In this document: positions 1-9,897 of the stretch, piece by piece
Position numbering within the stretch: position 1 is the stretch's first letter
Layout of the letters: the number at the start of each line of letters is the position of its first letter
From: Gelatoporia subvermispora B
Lineage: Eukaryota; Basidiomycota; Agaricomycetes; Polyporales; Gelatoporiaceae
Direction: 5' to 3'
DNA: 55,975 nucleotides
Assembly (NCBI GenBank): GCA_000320605.2
Contig: KB445816.1
Span: 91,418 to 147,392, forward strand
Position numbers and translations under genes: made by a program
The notes under the pieces: model-generated
What the model was told of the DNA's origin: nothing
The model's database searches: none
The model's input: the letters and a program-made list of their open reading frames with translations, nothing else

Positions 1-27
1 AGCACGGCAAGGAAGATGGCGTGACAC

Positions 28-1267
28 ATGAGCGATGGACACAAATGGACCGCTAAGAGTTCGCTCTGGAATGGTGCTGTAGACGGTATGCAACAACGTG
101 TGTATATTCTTTGGATGGTGTCGCAGTATGCTCCTGACATAGATATAGTTGTTCACGGGACTGGCGAGGCTGGTGCGAAAGACATGCCAACGGCCCTCCG
201 GAAAGCAGGTATCAAGTCGAGGGGGCTTGGCGCCGCGGCTGGCGAGAAGAACCTTAACGAAGAACGCCGAATGATCACTCCTGAAGGAGACAAGGTCCCA
301 GGTTTCCCGAGCGCAGTCGTCCCGGCGCTCGAGGAGAAGACCATCGCGGAGAACCGCTCGCGACCCGAGCGAGGCCAAGGCGAACCCATCAACGAGGAAC
401 TCTCGCGCGCAAAGGAGAATGGTTCTGCGCAGCAAGACCAGTCTCCGGAATTGCGGGACGCGCGCGGAGAAGCGTACGGCGCTCCTGCAGAGGCCCAGCC
501 TGGCGCGCGCCACGATGAGGAGCCTCCGACGGCGCGAGCGGGCAAGCACGGCGTTGTTGACGACGATGAGGAGAAGGCGCCTGGAGTGCGTTCGACGCTG
601 AGGAAACATGCAACAGCAAAGTTGAACCAGAAGCCGTGGACGCTGCCAACTCCGGCGCCGAAGGTAGACCCGATCTGCGATAGATTCTGGAAGGATGTCT
701 GGTCGGCGTGCGCTGTGCACAATGTACGTGCTAATGTACGTGAGCTGGTGCGAGTGTGAGCACTGACTATTTTTCAGACTGAGATCTATCGTAAAGTTTT
801 CCATGCGATACCCGACGACCTTGTCACTACATGGAAACAATACAAAGGATTCATCGCGCATCATGAGCGGCCCAATAAACCGGTGGGTTATCAGCTAATG
901 TTGTCGTGCAAATCGCCCTAAACATAATGTAGGTGAAGGAGAGCGATACCTCCGCACCACTTGCACGTATGCCGCCCGAGGCTGGCGGCCAAGGCGCCCC
1001 AGGACAGCCTCGCAACGCCGAGAATACTGCCTACGCTGAAGATGTGGCCGAGCCTAAGGACATCTAGGTTTGTCTCGTCATACATGCCCGCTGAAGCTCA
1101 GTTACCATTTGGACCCGCAGTTTTATATCCCTCGCGCCTCCTCGAAGGCGAAGACACGGCCAACAACTTCTTGTTTAATGCTGACAGGTCGGTTCTTTGC
1201 TCGCTCGGTCGCGCTCATTGTACTCACGACGACCCGCAGACTGATGCTGTTGCCAATCTACGGCTAA
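28..1267 (+). pseudogene. Phospholipase D1 (Spo14-type) C-terminal region, internally deleted copy
   Basis: Phospholipase D hydrolyses phosphatidylcholine to phosphatidic acid. Only the region after the catalytic motifs is in the window. Exons 28-723, 778-882 and 933-1067 join in phase (GT..AG introns) and encode a linker plus the conserved block VWSACAVHN / EIYRKVFHAIPDD / TTWKQYK, characteristic of fungal PLD1. The frame ends ...VAEPKDI-stop at 1065-1067. Directly behind it lies the normal last part of a PLD gene, shifted out of frame: an intron at 1068-1120, exon 1121-1187 (LLEGEDTANNFLFNADR), intron 1188-1239 and final exon 1240-1267 (LMLLPIYG-stop). Compared with the copy at the right end, the acidic linker ending in the ELKGHL block has been deleted and the frame shifted. 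In the frame of position 28 there is a TGA at 22-24, so the upstream exon also needs a splice or is broken. Family call from memory of basidiomycete PLD1 proteins. Confidence 0.72.
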
Positions 1268-1475
1268 TCCGTTCGCTATCTACTTGCTGTGCACATTGTT
1301 ACCTCGGACATGTGGACATTTGTATCAGTACTATCGCCGCTCTTCGCTGCTTATCGTGGTTCAATACTCGTAGAATTAATGCTAGTAGTGGCCTTGATTT
1401 TCGTCGTTTGAACTTAGGGGCTGCGCGAAGGAAATTGTACTGGAATATTTTGAGTCCTGCGCGGGAGCGAGCATG
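1056..1475 (+). repeat. Left arm of a dispersed inverted repeat: PLD gene tail plus 3' flank
   Basis: This 420-bp stretch matches the reverse complement of about 55445-55854, with scattered substitutions. It begins with AAGGACATCTAG, inside the PLD coding exon, includes both terminal introns and about 200 bp of 3' flank, and stops matching after GAGTCCTGCGCGGG. Retention of introns and flank shows a DNA-level duplication, not retroposition. Confidence 0.85.
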
Positions 1476-1650
1476 AGAGCAAGCAGAGCTGCGGGTGCTT
1501 CTGGAGGTCGCTGGCAGGCTGGGAGGGGCAGTCCAGGGGCTGCGCCCGGTGCAATTCCCACGCCTTCAATTTTCCGCAGCACTGCCTCCGAGGGCCAGGC
1601 TTTGCTTTGAACCACCACTGCACCAGCACCTTTTGGCTTCTCGGACCTCG

Positions 1651-3282
1651 ATGGAGCGCCGGCCTGTACTGCATGCTTTTGCATTCTTTGTTCTCGAGCA
1701 GCTCCTCTCAAAGCCAGCTCTCGAGCAGGACTTTTACTTCTCAGCCTTGGATTGGGCCACCTCTCAATTTTCCCAGTGGCTGATGGCCGAGTTCAAAGCC
1801 CTGCAGCTCCCTCCCAACGACAAACTGGCTGGGGAAACCGGGTCCCAGAAAGTCTTTGCTTCAGTCGCCCGATGCTGGCACAGCGACCTTGACAAGCCAG
1901 GGGCAGTCTACGAGGCTCGGAAAGACCTGTTTCAGCGAGCAGCACCGATGCTCGAGAGGCGGAAGAACATACTCCAGCTCCAGACCAGCCGGCACCGCAC
2001 CCATGTTCAGCAGCTTCAGCTGGATTATAAACCCGAGCACCGGGATAGATTACTTAGCGGCGTCCAAACGGTTCTGGTGCATCGGCTGCCATCGCCAGTT
2101 GCCCAGAAAGGAGTATGGGTTTGCGATTCGCAGCAGATCTTTGATCTCTGGAGCGAGCATTGCAAAAAAGCTCCGCAACCTGATACCCGGCGGCCCCGGC
2201 CCGTAGCTCAGGTAGTCCAAGATGGATCATACCAGCACATCGCCGAGCCCGGGGAAAGCGCGCGCTTCGTTGAACTTGCTGCCGATGGCAAAGAGCGCCT
2301 TGTTATGCTTGTTATTCGGAATTTTTGCGAGCATGACCCGGTTTTGGATTGGGTGGATACTACTATCAAGGAGCAAGTGGACCACCGGACTAATATCCGG
2401 GTAAGTGCTATTCATGTTCCGCAGTTCCTGCATTTAATATAAATCTTTATAAAATGCAGAAGGAGGACACGGGATCACTTGCCCAGGTCGGCTGGTCGGC
2501 TGGGTCTCGCAGCGCCCCCAAATTCAACTGGGTCCGCAATTTGAAGTCGAAGTCACTCGCATGGGAGCAAGTCAGGTCGCTTGACTTTAGAGCGAGCTCA
2601 GTTTTTGCTCTGTTATGGAATATGGCGCAGAATCGGCTGCCGGAGGAAGTCCGCCAAGACTTCAAGGCATGGCTCGAGACGAGCGGCATTCACAGAATGA
2701 CCCGCGAAACTCCAGGCGAGGAGAAGGGCTGCTATGGGATTTACGACGATCCAATGCGGCTTTTATTCCGGGATGTGCCGATGGCCCCCCCAGGTGGTGT
2801 ATGCGCGTTTAACTACTCGAGGTTTGCCTGCTTTATTTTTCTTTACTGCTTAGCGGCAAATTTTGATTATTGCACCGTAATTTAGACCTATCCACGATGA
2901 GGTGCAGCCCCATAAGTGGGCTTTTTCATGGACAACAAGCCGCGCAGCAGGCTTTCCAGACAGACCAGAGTTAAACTGCCGAGAATTGGATGGGCTTCAT
3001 TTTATTCTCGCGTGCTACGGCATCAAGGTCAAGGCTGCCAGGGACACCTTGGTGGTGTGGGTACCGCGCGATGAGCATGGTACTTCTCTCCCGAACATTG
3101 CCCCAATATTTCTCGATCCCAAGCAAACAGCCAATGTACCCGCACTTCAGCAAGGCGCAGCTATTGTAACATCCCCTCGGTTGATGGGTGTTTGGCACAA
3201 GTATGAGAAGCAGGTTTGGTCGCAAGAAGTTGAGGATGCAGCGCAGGAAGAGTACGCTTTACTCGGTCATGGAGATGAATAG
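1651..3282 (+). CDS. Agaricomycete conserved protein, possible 2OG-Fe(II) oxygenase-like fold
   Basis: Three exons join in phase: up to 2400, 2460-2821 and 2886-3282, with GT..AG introns 2401-2459 and 2822-2885. The frame is open from 1495, but the ATG at 1651 (MERRPVLHAF) is a reasonable start because the sequence before it is low-complexity. The C-terminal third has a pattern I associate with a common uncharacterised Agaricomycete family: GVCAFNYSRPIHDEVQPHKW, FSWTTSR, then CYGIKVKAARDTLVVWVP followed by EHGTSLP. Beta-strand-like segments ending in an H-G-T-S motif suggest a double-stranded beta-helix, perhaps an Fe/2-oxoglutarate oxygenase relative, but I cannot assign the metal triad with certainty. 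No stops or frameshifts interrupt it, which is unusual for this window. A function is not established. Confidence 0.6.
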
Positions 3283-4355
3283 TACTTGCACTTCTGCTTT
3301 GGCCTCTCTTCTCGTATATATGCAGCTCGTGTACTACTAGTCTACTCTTCCTTATCGCGGTTCCTCTGGCTGCCAGTACTCGAAATACAAGGTATAGTTG
3401 GGTTCAACTTCAGCAGGGCCCACTCTATCGCCCTCCTGGCACGCACCGAGGCAGCCAGTACTGAAGGTGCCAGCCAGCAGCCACCAGCACCGAGCCGCGG
3501 CAGGGCGGCGATTGCGGCGCACCTCCCCGCAGCCGGGCAGCCTGCCCGAACAATGAATCAGGGTGCCATTGCCCCTCGCATGAGCGCACCCATCCTGAGA
3601 ACCCCTGGCGATTGCGGCGGCGGCATATGATGGGGCGCTCGCTCTGCCGCCAGCCAGGCGGGCATGGGCACCGCAGGACGGCTTCTCCCCGCACTCCTGT
3701 AGACTGCATGGTTGCCGTCTGGGTGTTTAGCGCAACCGTGCAGGCGCGAGGGGCAGGAGGTTCCAAGTCGCTGCAGACGAATGCGAGGTCCTGCCGGTGC
3801 AGATAACATACCGTCGCAGAGATAGCACAGCACGAGATACCGCGCCGAGCCACCGCAGGCGATGCAGATGCCGGCCATAACTCGCAGCCGCAGCACCCCT
3901 CGAGAGGTCTGATGGACGCCCATCGCAGCCAATGGCGAAACAACGTCTCTGCCATTGTTTCTCCGCGGGGGCATGCCACCTCCATCACCAACCTGGTACC
4001 CCATCTCTGCGGCCGCTTCTCTGCATGTCCCGGAAGGGCGCGGCCAGCCCTGGCGCTGCCTCTCCGCGCCGCGAGGGCGCGTTCTCGCGCCCCGCGCAGC
4101 GCGCCTATTCCTGAAATGCAGGACCTGCGAGGGCGAAGCGGGATGCGCTCGCCCCGCCGCACTTCGCGATAAGCTGAACGGGGAGCACCAGCGCCAGCAG
4201 GCGGTGCCCGCGCGAGCGACCGGCGCGGGCAGCGATGCGCCGGGGGCGCCAGAGCTGATAACGCCTGCGCGCCCGCACCGCAACGGGGGGGGGGCTGCCC
4301 GCTAGCTCAAATTCAGCGCGCCAGCATAGCTTGCGCGCATAAAATACGCGCAGGA
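3283..4355. other. GC-rich stretch without a resolvable gene
   Basis: Open frames exist on both strands only because the DNA is GC-rich and stop-poor. One minus-strand piece around 3790-3890 reads CIACGGSARYLVLCYLCDG and runs into a GT, which looks like a zinc-binding CxxC pair and a real exon end, but I could not extend it into a known protein. The rest shows Arg/Ala/Gly-rich translations in all frames. Probably further decayed coding DNA continuing the pattern at 4.3-7.5 kb. Confidence 0.4.
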
Positions 4356-5110
4356 TCACCTGGCCCGAATTCGCGCCCGCCATTGATTCGCTCCAGTGCC
4401 TTCGCCCTGCCCCCCGCGCGCAGGGGCCTGCAGCTTCTGAACCACCCAAAGGTCGTCCCCGAGGTGCGCCGCGGGCTCGGCGCCGGCGCCCTTGTTCAGC
4501 TTCTTCATCTCCTCCGCGCCGAGCTTCGCGATGCCGGCGCCCGCCGCGCGCTCCTTGCCCGCCGCGCGGACCGCGGCGGCCGCGCCCGCGGCGGGCAGGT
4601 GCCCGCCTGCGGAGGTCATCCCGGGGCGCATCATGCGCGCGCCCGCGAGTAGGAAGCGGATCGCGCCGCGGTCGATGCCCGCCTTCGGGAGGAGGAGCGG
4701 GCCTGCGCCCGCGCGCCGGGGCTCCAACCTAATCCAAGCGCAAATGCAGAGAACCCCGCCAGCGCGCGCCATCCCGCGAGGCGGCGAGCAGGCGCACATT
4801 TATGTAGCAGCCGCAGGGTAGGGAAGAAGGGCCCGCCAAAGTGCTGGAAGCGCAGCGGCTCGGCGCCCAGCGCGCAGATCGATATGCGTTCTCCGCTATC
4901 GCGGGCACCGCCGGTGCCCGCCAGCGGGCGCGCTGCAGCGGCGCGCGCGCCGGGCGGGCAGACCAGTTCGCGAGCGCGAGCGGCTCCTTCTTGGGCCATA
5001 TCTGCTCGAGCGCCCCGCCGCCAACCTTCCAGTGCGGCAAGAGCGCCGCGGCAATCGATCGCTGCGCGGACAACTTGAGGCTCGCCTGCCCGGAAACGTC
5101 GCTCGAGGGC
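4356..5110 (-). pseudogene. TMA20: TMA20 / MCT-1-like PUA-domain protein, decayed copy
   Basis: TMA20/MCT-1 binds the 40S ribosome together with its DENR partner and works in translation re-initiation and recycling. Exon 1 (about 5110-4964) reads SSDVSGQASLKLSAQRSI and LEQIWPKKEPLALAN. A GT..AG intron (4963-4896) leads to exon 2 (4895 to about 4810), ERISICALGAEPLRFQHF then GPFFPTLRLLHK. Exon 3 (from 4728) has VDRGAIRFLL / SAGGHLP / KLGAEEMKKLNKG / LGDDLW. The order and intron positions fit the family. Many usually conserved residues are replaced in one direction: C to R, H to R, V/T/I to A, Y to C or H, that is A-to-G and T-to-C changes. The start region is fused to a CRM1 fragment. Unlikely to be functional. 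Confidence 0.85.
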
Positions 5111-5171
5111 TGGACTCTGGCTCCGGGAGCATTAGGGCGCGATGATAGGAGGGATCCCTGCCATGACTCAC

Positions 5172-5760
5172 TTTTTGAACATCGCGCAGCTTGGTCAGAG
5201 CGCGGTCTGCCTCGCGCTGCGCGCCTGCTTCCTTCTCTTCCAAGAACAGCTCTGCGCTGGCGCCAGAGAACTCCTTTAACTGCCCAAGGAAGTCCCGGAG
5301 AGCGAGCGCGAAGCGGTTGGTACCGCTGCGGTGCTCCTCGAGGCATGCGGCGAAGGCTTGGATCTGGGCGCTGCGCGCAAGGCCAGAAGATGCGCGCGCC
5401 CTGCCAGTTCCATATCTTGCGCTTGCGCATGAGGGAATGCGGACTTCAGCAGGTTCGCTGCGCACTCCCGGGGGAAGAGCGGGCCGCCAATGCTGGGGTC
5501 TGGAACCGCAGCGGGGTCGAAGAGGGGCGCGGCAATTTGGTTGGTCTCCGCCAATTGGAGCATGCGCGCCAAAAGGAGACTGCAGCTTGGCGCCGCTCTT
5601 GCGGTCCGCGCCAGCGGCCGCAAAGAAGATGTCCTGCGGGGTGCTGGGGAAGCATTGCTGGAAGAGCGCGGTCGCTGGCTTCGGCTCGGCACTGGAGAAG
5701 CTGCTGGCAACCTCCAGGCGCGGTGATTTGCGCGCCGGGAGTCCGCTGGCTGGAGTTCGC
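5172..5760 (-). pseudogene. Exportin-1 (CRM1/XPO1) C-terminal fragment, decayed
   Basis: Exportin-1 carries leucine-rich-NES cargo out of the nucleus with Ran-GTP. On the minus strand, three frames must be joined to follow the protein: SSAEPKPATALFQQCF and QDIFFAAAGADRKSGAKLQS; then LLLARMLQLAETNQIAAPLF, DPAAVPDPSIGG, AANLLKSAFPHA; then SAQIQAFAACLEEHRSGTNR, FALALRDFLGQLKEFSGASA, ELFLEEKEA. These are the last HEAT repeats of CRM1. The coding sequence stops at 5172 at a GTGAGT donor (LRDVQK), and the normal last exon is missing; TMA20 sequence begins about 60 bp further on. At least two frameshifts, near 5570 and 5400. Changes from the family consensus are strongly biased to G and C (Y to C, L to P, H to R, T to A, D to G). 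Confidence 0.85.
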
Positions 5761-6692
5761 TGGCTTCGCTGCCAGCAGCCGGCCTGGTTCCTCTGCTAGG
5801 GCCCTCAAGACCCGCTCGCCCGGCCGCGATTTTCAGCGAGGCTAGGAGAAGGCGGCTCGGGCGGGCGGGCGATCAGGCGCTTTGCAGAGGCGGCGGTGGA
5901 GGCTGCTGCTGGCAGCGCGGCGCATCGTCAACAGCCGGGGGGTCCTGCTGGCAAAAAGTTGGGATATTGGAAGCTGGGCGCCGCGCAAATAATCCAACGC
6001 CATGAAAGGCCCCGGCAATCTGCGGGCGCTGGGAGCTGCGGACCCGAGTTCTACGAGGCGCCCAGCGGGTTATGGCTTTGCGCGCGGCATCCGCAGCGCC
6101 GATGCTCAAGACTCCATATGCGCCGTCTGCGCATCCTTGGCGCCTTTGTCTTCTATGCATTGGATTGCGCCGGCTGGCATTGATTTGGCTCTTTCAGACC
6201 GAGCAGGATCACTTTGCGCGCGCCGTGGGCGCGCGAGCGAGTTCGATCCGGTTCGGGAGCTGCTAGGCGCAGTGCTGGAACCTCGCGCAGCGGGCACCGC
6301 GCCATCTCACAAATTGGAACTTGCAATTTGCTCTATCTGCGAGCCATCCCTTCGCTCTGCTCGTATACCACCTTTGAGCCTTGCAAATGGACTAGGCCGG
6401 CCCGCAAGAAGCCGCCACCGCCCGCCCCAGCAAACCAGTTGCTGTTCACCGAAGTGATCGAGATTCCCGCCCCGCCGAAGGAGATAGGCGAGGGAGAGGA
6501 GCGGAGCAGGCTGCGCGGCGCCCCAGCGCAGAGCCTGGGGATAGGCACCGGACTCTTGGACGAGCCCGCGCGGCGGGCGCTCGATAGCTGCAACGGCCCC
6601 GGCGAGGCGCGCGAAGAGCGCAGCGATGCTGGTGCCGCACCTCCGCGGCATCTATCAGCATCGCGAACTCGCCCGCAACCGCGCTGGCTTCA
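5761..6692. other. GC-rich interval, no gene resolved
   Basis: The minus strand should carry the preceding CRM1 exons if the copy were complete, but I can only follow CRM1-like text to about 5820 and nothing convincing beyond. A plus-strand fragment near 6440 (NQLLFTEVIEIPAPPKEIGE) and LVPHLRGIYQHRELARNRA at about 6630 may be decayed upstream parts of the PH-domain gene. All frames have biased, Arg/Ala-rich composition. Confidence 0.3.
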
Positions 6693-7450
6693 GAGCCTGA
6701 GAGCGCGCTACCGCCCTTCCCCGCCCTCCTCGCCGCGCTCGAGCCGTTCGCGCATGTCTCGGCGCGAATACCTAAGCACCACCCGCCCCCGACGATTCTT
6801 GCGCTCGCGCTCTCGCGGCAGTGGAAGCACCGCGACCTCGCGCTGACCGCGCCGCCTTCCTCCCCATCCTCAGCAAGCGCGCCCGTCTCGCCGCTCTTCC
6901 CGGGCGCGCCTCAGGGCGCGCCGCCATCTGCACCGACTTCTCCCGCCGCCGCCCATCTCCGCATCTTCAAGTCCGCAGCATCCGGCGCGCGCGAGCTCGA
7001 GCGCCTGCCTATTTCTGCAGACAGCGGCGCGTTTCTATCAGAAACACCCGTCGCGGGGCGAGCGGCGTTACGCGTGCGCGGTGCCAATGGAAGAGAGTGG
7101 GCTGCGGCTGCAACACCCGCGGAGGCGCAGACATGGATCGAGCACATCAAGGGTGCCGTCCTCAGTCAGAGGTGAGCATCTGCTGATGCGCGCCACAAAC
7201 ATAGGCTGACATGGGTCCGAGCAGATCGGTGCGAGCAGGACTGGGTGCGGTGAGCCCTAGTGCCCGAGGGAACGAGCCGCGCGGCGACCTCGACGTCGTG
7301 CTGTCCCTGCGCGCACAAACCCTCTTCTCTACGCTCACCTCGCCCACGTCTTCGCGCCCGTCCGCCGCCGCGCAGTCGCCCGCGCCAAACGGCCACCGCA
7401 CGTCCGCAGCAGCCAGCTCCGGCGCCCTCTCTCCGCTCTGCCGCCACCGC
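6693..7450 (+). pseudogene. PH-domain protein fragment, 3' end lost
   Basis: Exon 6693-7171 reads ESALPPFPALLAALEPFAHV, SARIPKHHPPP, LALALSRQWKHRDLAL, then AAHLRIFKSAASGARELERL, LPISADS and AEAQTWIEHIKGAVLSQ. This is the layout of a basidiomycete protein with a pleckstrin-homology domain whose last helix is the TWIEHIKGAVL segment. A GT..AG intron (7172-7224) leads in phase to RSVRAGLGAVSP and EPRGDLDVVLSLRAQ from 7225, also family-typical. The family then continues for hundreds of residues with a Ser/Pro-rich tail and a stop; here the frame instead stays open into the regulator gene at 7499. The upstream part is not recognisable. Family identification is from memory and the role (membrane/lipid binding) is generic. 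Confidence 0.5.
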
Positions 7451-7498
7451 GGCGAACACTGCGCTCGGGACCTCGAGACATTCGCCTGGCAACCTGGC

Positions 7499-8144
7499 AT
7501 GAGCTCCTATGCACAGCAACACCTGACCGAGAAGCTTCATGTATCCCGCCACCCATATCCGGGAGTATCTTACATCGAAGCTCCTCGGCCGTTGCGCGCG
7601 CCGCGACAGCTACAAGCATATGGCGACTACTACGACGGGACCATGCGTGCCCCGTCTCCCGTTCATCCCTGCCATCGCATTCTCGATATACCAGCCGCCG
7701 AGCCGCCGCCACCACCGTTCCCCCCGCGCCGCTCGGTCCTCATTGAAGACCAGCCGAAGCGGCCGTTGACTCTCGCATGCCATTTCTGCAGACGTCGCAA
7801 GATCGCTTGCGTGGGCCCGCCCCCAGGAAGCAAAGAGCGGACGTGCGGGTGAGAATTCCGCATACCGCGTCTAACGTTCATCTTGCTGGCAGCCGCGGTT
7901 CAGGCAGTGCGCTAAACGCGGTCAAGAATGTACATACCCGACGGAGTCTCGACGCGGAATCCGCCAAAAAGCGAAAACTGACGACTTGGGACAACAGCAG
8001 GCTGTTGATCCCGAGCAAGCCCAGGAAGGCGGCTCTCCTCCGGGCATTCCCCAAGCTTACGCTCAGGTCTCTCACCACGAAACGCTGCATACGATACGTC
8101 CCATGCCATCCCCCACGGCCCGCGCTGCTCAATCTTATCCTTGA
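7499..8144 (+). CDS. Zn(II)2Cys6 transcription factor, short form
   Basis: Start at 7499 (MSSYAQQHLTEKLHVSRHPY) because it begins the family-like N-terminus, although the frame is open upstream into the PH fragment. Exon 1 is 7499-7848, intron GTGAGA..CAG 7849-7903, exon 2 7904-8144. The zinc cluster spans the splice: ACHFCRRRKIAC, then ERTCGQCAKRGQEC, i.e. C-x2-C-x6-C-x12-C-x2-C-x6-C, the classical binuclear cluster, followed by TYPTESRRGIRQK, the basic linker. Before it stands SVLIEDQPKRPLTLAC, typical of Agaricomycete members. The protein has about 196 residues with the cluster near the C-terminus and a proline-rich N-terminus, and no fungal TF regulatory domain. It should act in the nucleus; target unknown. 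No disabling change seen. Confidence 0.85.
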
Positions 8145-8547
8145 GACCTTGAGACCTGCTGTTCTACATATTTAGATGGACCTCATTATGTCACGTCACC
8201 CGCTGTACCACAGACTATTTCATTCGTTCGGATAATCGCCATAACTAATTTGCTCTCCGTTATCTGTTATCCGCGCATTTTTACTAGCATTATGTGCCGT
8301 GCTAGCTCTGCGCCTGCAACATCATCGAGATTATATTCAACATAACGTTCATTGAGAGGGCGCGCGTCTGAGCCAATGAAGTGGCTGGTATAAGTCGTTC
8401 TACAACATGTCATAAGATACACGGAGGTCCATGTCCGTCCAAATGACCAGCCGATCACACGCGGTGGCCCGTACAAAAGCCGAAGTGTAAAATACGAAAT
8501 ACGAATATCCGCGCAAACGACGATCCATCCATCTCTATACATGCCTC
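8145..8547. other. Intergenic, convergent 3' ends
   Basis: Lies between the Zn2Cys6 regulator (plus) and the NIPA-like gene (minus). AT-richer than its surroundings; I see no further gene. Confidence 0.5.
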
Positions 8548-9897
8548 TCAAACACCATGCTCCCGCTGCACAGGACTAGTAACCAGCCTTACCCCGCCGC
8601 TAGGCGTCGTCACCGGCTCTTCTGCATCCTCCTCCGACGGCTGCCGCAGGCTCATACTCTCCTCCCGGTCCTCCTCCGGTAGACCCGGTGGATAGCACCG
8701 CACGCTCGACGTCGAGCGCCCGAACAAATGGCGATAATTGTGATGGTGATATACAGGTGGCGAGCGGCGACCATCATACTCTGTCCGCGGTGCGCCCACA
8801 TCGGCGGAGATTGGACTATGCGCGAAGCTTGAGGCTGTCGCGGTGCTGGGAGAACCAGCGAAGGGATCGATGGTGGGTACATGGTATGGGCCGCCGCCGG
8901 CCGCCGCCGGAGCGGTTCGGAGCCCGCTCTCCTCATCTTCGTCAATTGGTATCGTCAAAGTGGCAGAGCTCGGTATGTCACTCTGAATATGAGCGCCAGC
9001 TCAACACCTCGGAATAGAGAAAAGCATGCTAGGACTTACAAGGGACGGTGGACTGCGGATCGCGCTTCGGTGTTCGTGTATGGTGCTATCATCTCCGCTC
9101 CCAGGTCTGTGATATGAATGTACTACCTCCGTGCTGCCGAATTTGATGGTTTGCTTGCGCGGATGCGGCGAACCATATCGCGATGGGTCGCTTGTCATCG
9201 ACATGACATCCGCCTCTGAAGTCCTCCCCAGAAGGTCCGGAGTCGATGGCATTGGTGCATCATACTACAGTTGCGCACGTTTCATGCCTGCGAGTGGATC
9301 ATGCCGTGGTGTCTGATGGGAATACAAATACGCCTGCGAGCCGTGGCACGAGTGAAGAGCAGCCGATCCACGGCTGGACATGCTGAGGCGACGAGCGGAG
9401 CGAGTACGAATGATGCTGCCCGTAGTCCCGAAGCTTCCGCGGAGTGCATCCATTCCGGGGTCCTCGACCGCGGCGAGTCCTTTCTCGTCGAGGTCTGATG
9501 TGGTCTGCGCGCGTGCGGCTTGCAATAGGACTGCGGAGCGGGTATCTTTATATCGTTGGGATCTATCTTCGGAAGTTGTAGAAATGTGATACCCAAGCAG
9601 ATGACAAAGAAACCCATCACGATGGTGATGATCTGCATTGCGGGGGACTTGAGGCCCTGAAACAGAACAATCGTGGCCAACATCGAGAAGAACGTGGCTG
9701 GGAATAGGGTTAGTCTTCCGAACACTCATAGACTGGGAAACATACAGATCACGTAGTATGCGGGCGCAACTGAGAAGGACGTCAATTAGTCTTTACATAT
9801 TCCGGGCCGTAAAAGCCGCCAAACAAGCTTGTCCATCGCTGGAAAATTCCATGGTCAGTGATGGGCGCGAGGTAATTCAAAATGCCACTAACCAGTG

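Noticed and set aside
3425..4283. Two long overlapping minus-strand frames of over 240 residues
   Set aside because: No family features apart from one CxxC segment; length is explained by GC-rich composition.
4841..5845. 334-residue plus-strand open frame, the longest of the window
   Set aside because: Arg/Ala/Gly-rich shadow in stop-poor GC-rich DNA; the opposite strand carries CRM1 and TMA20 text.
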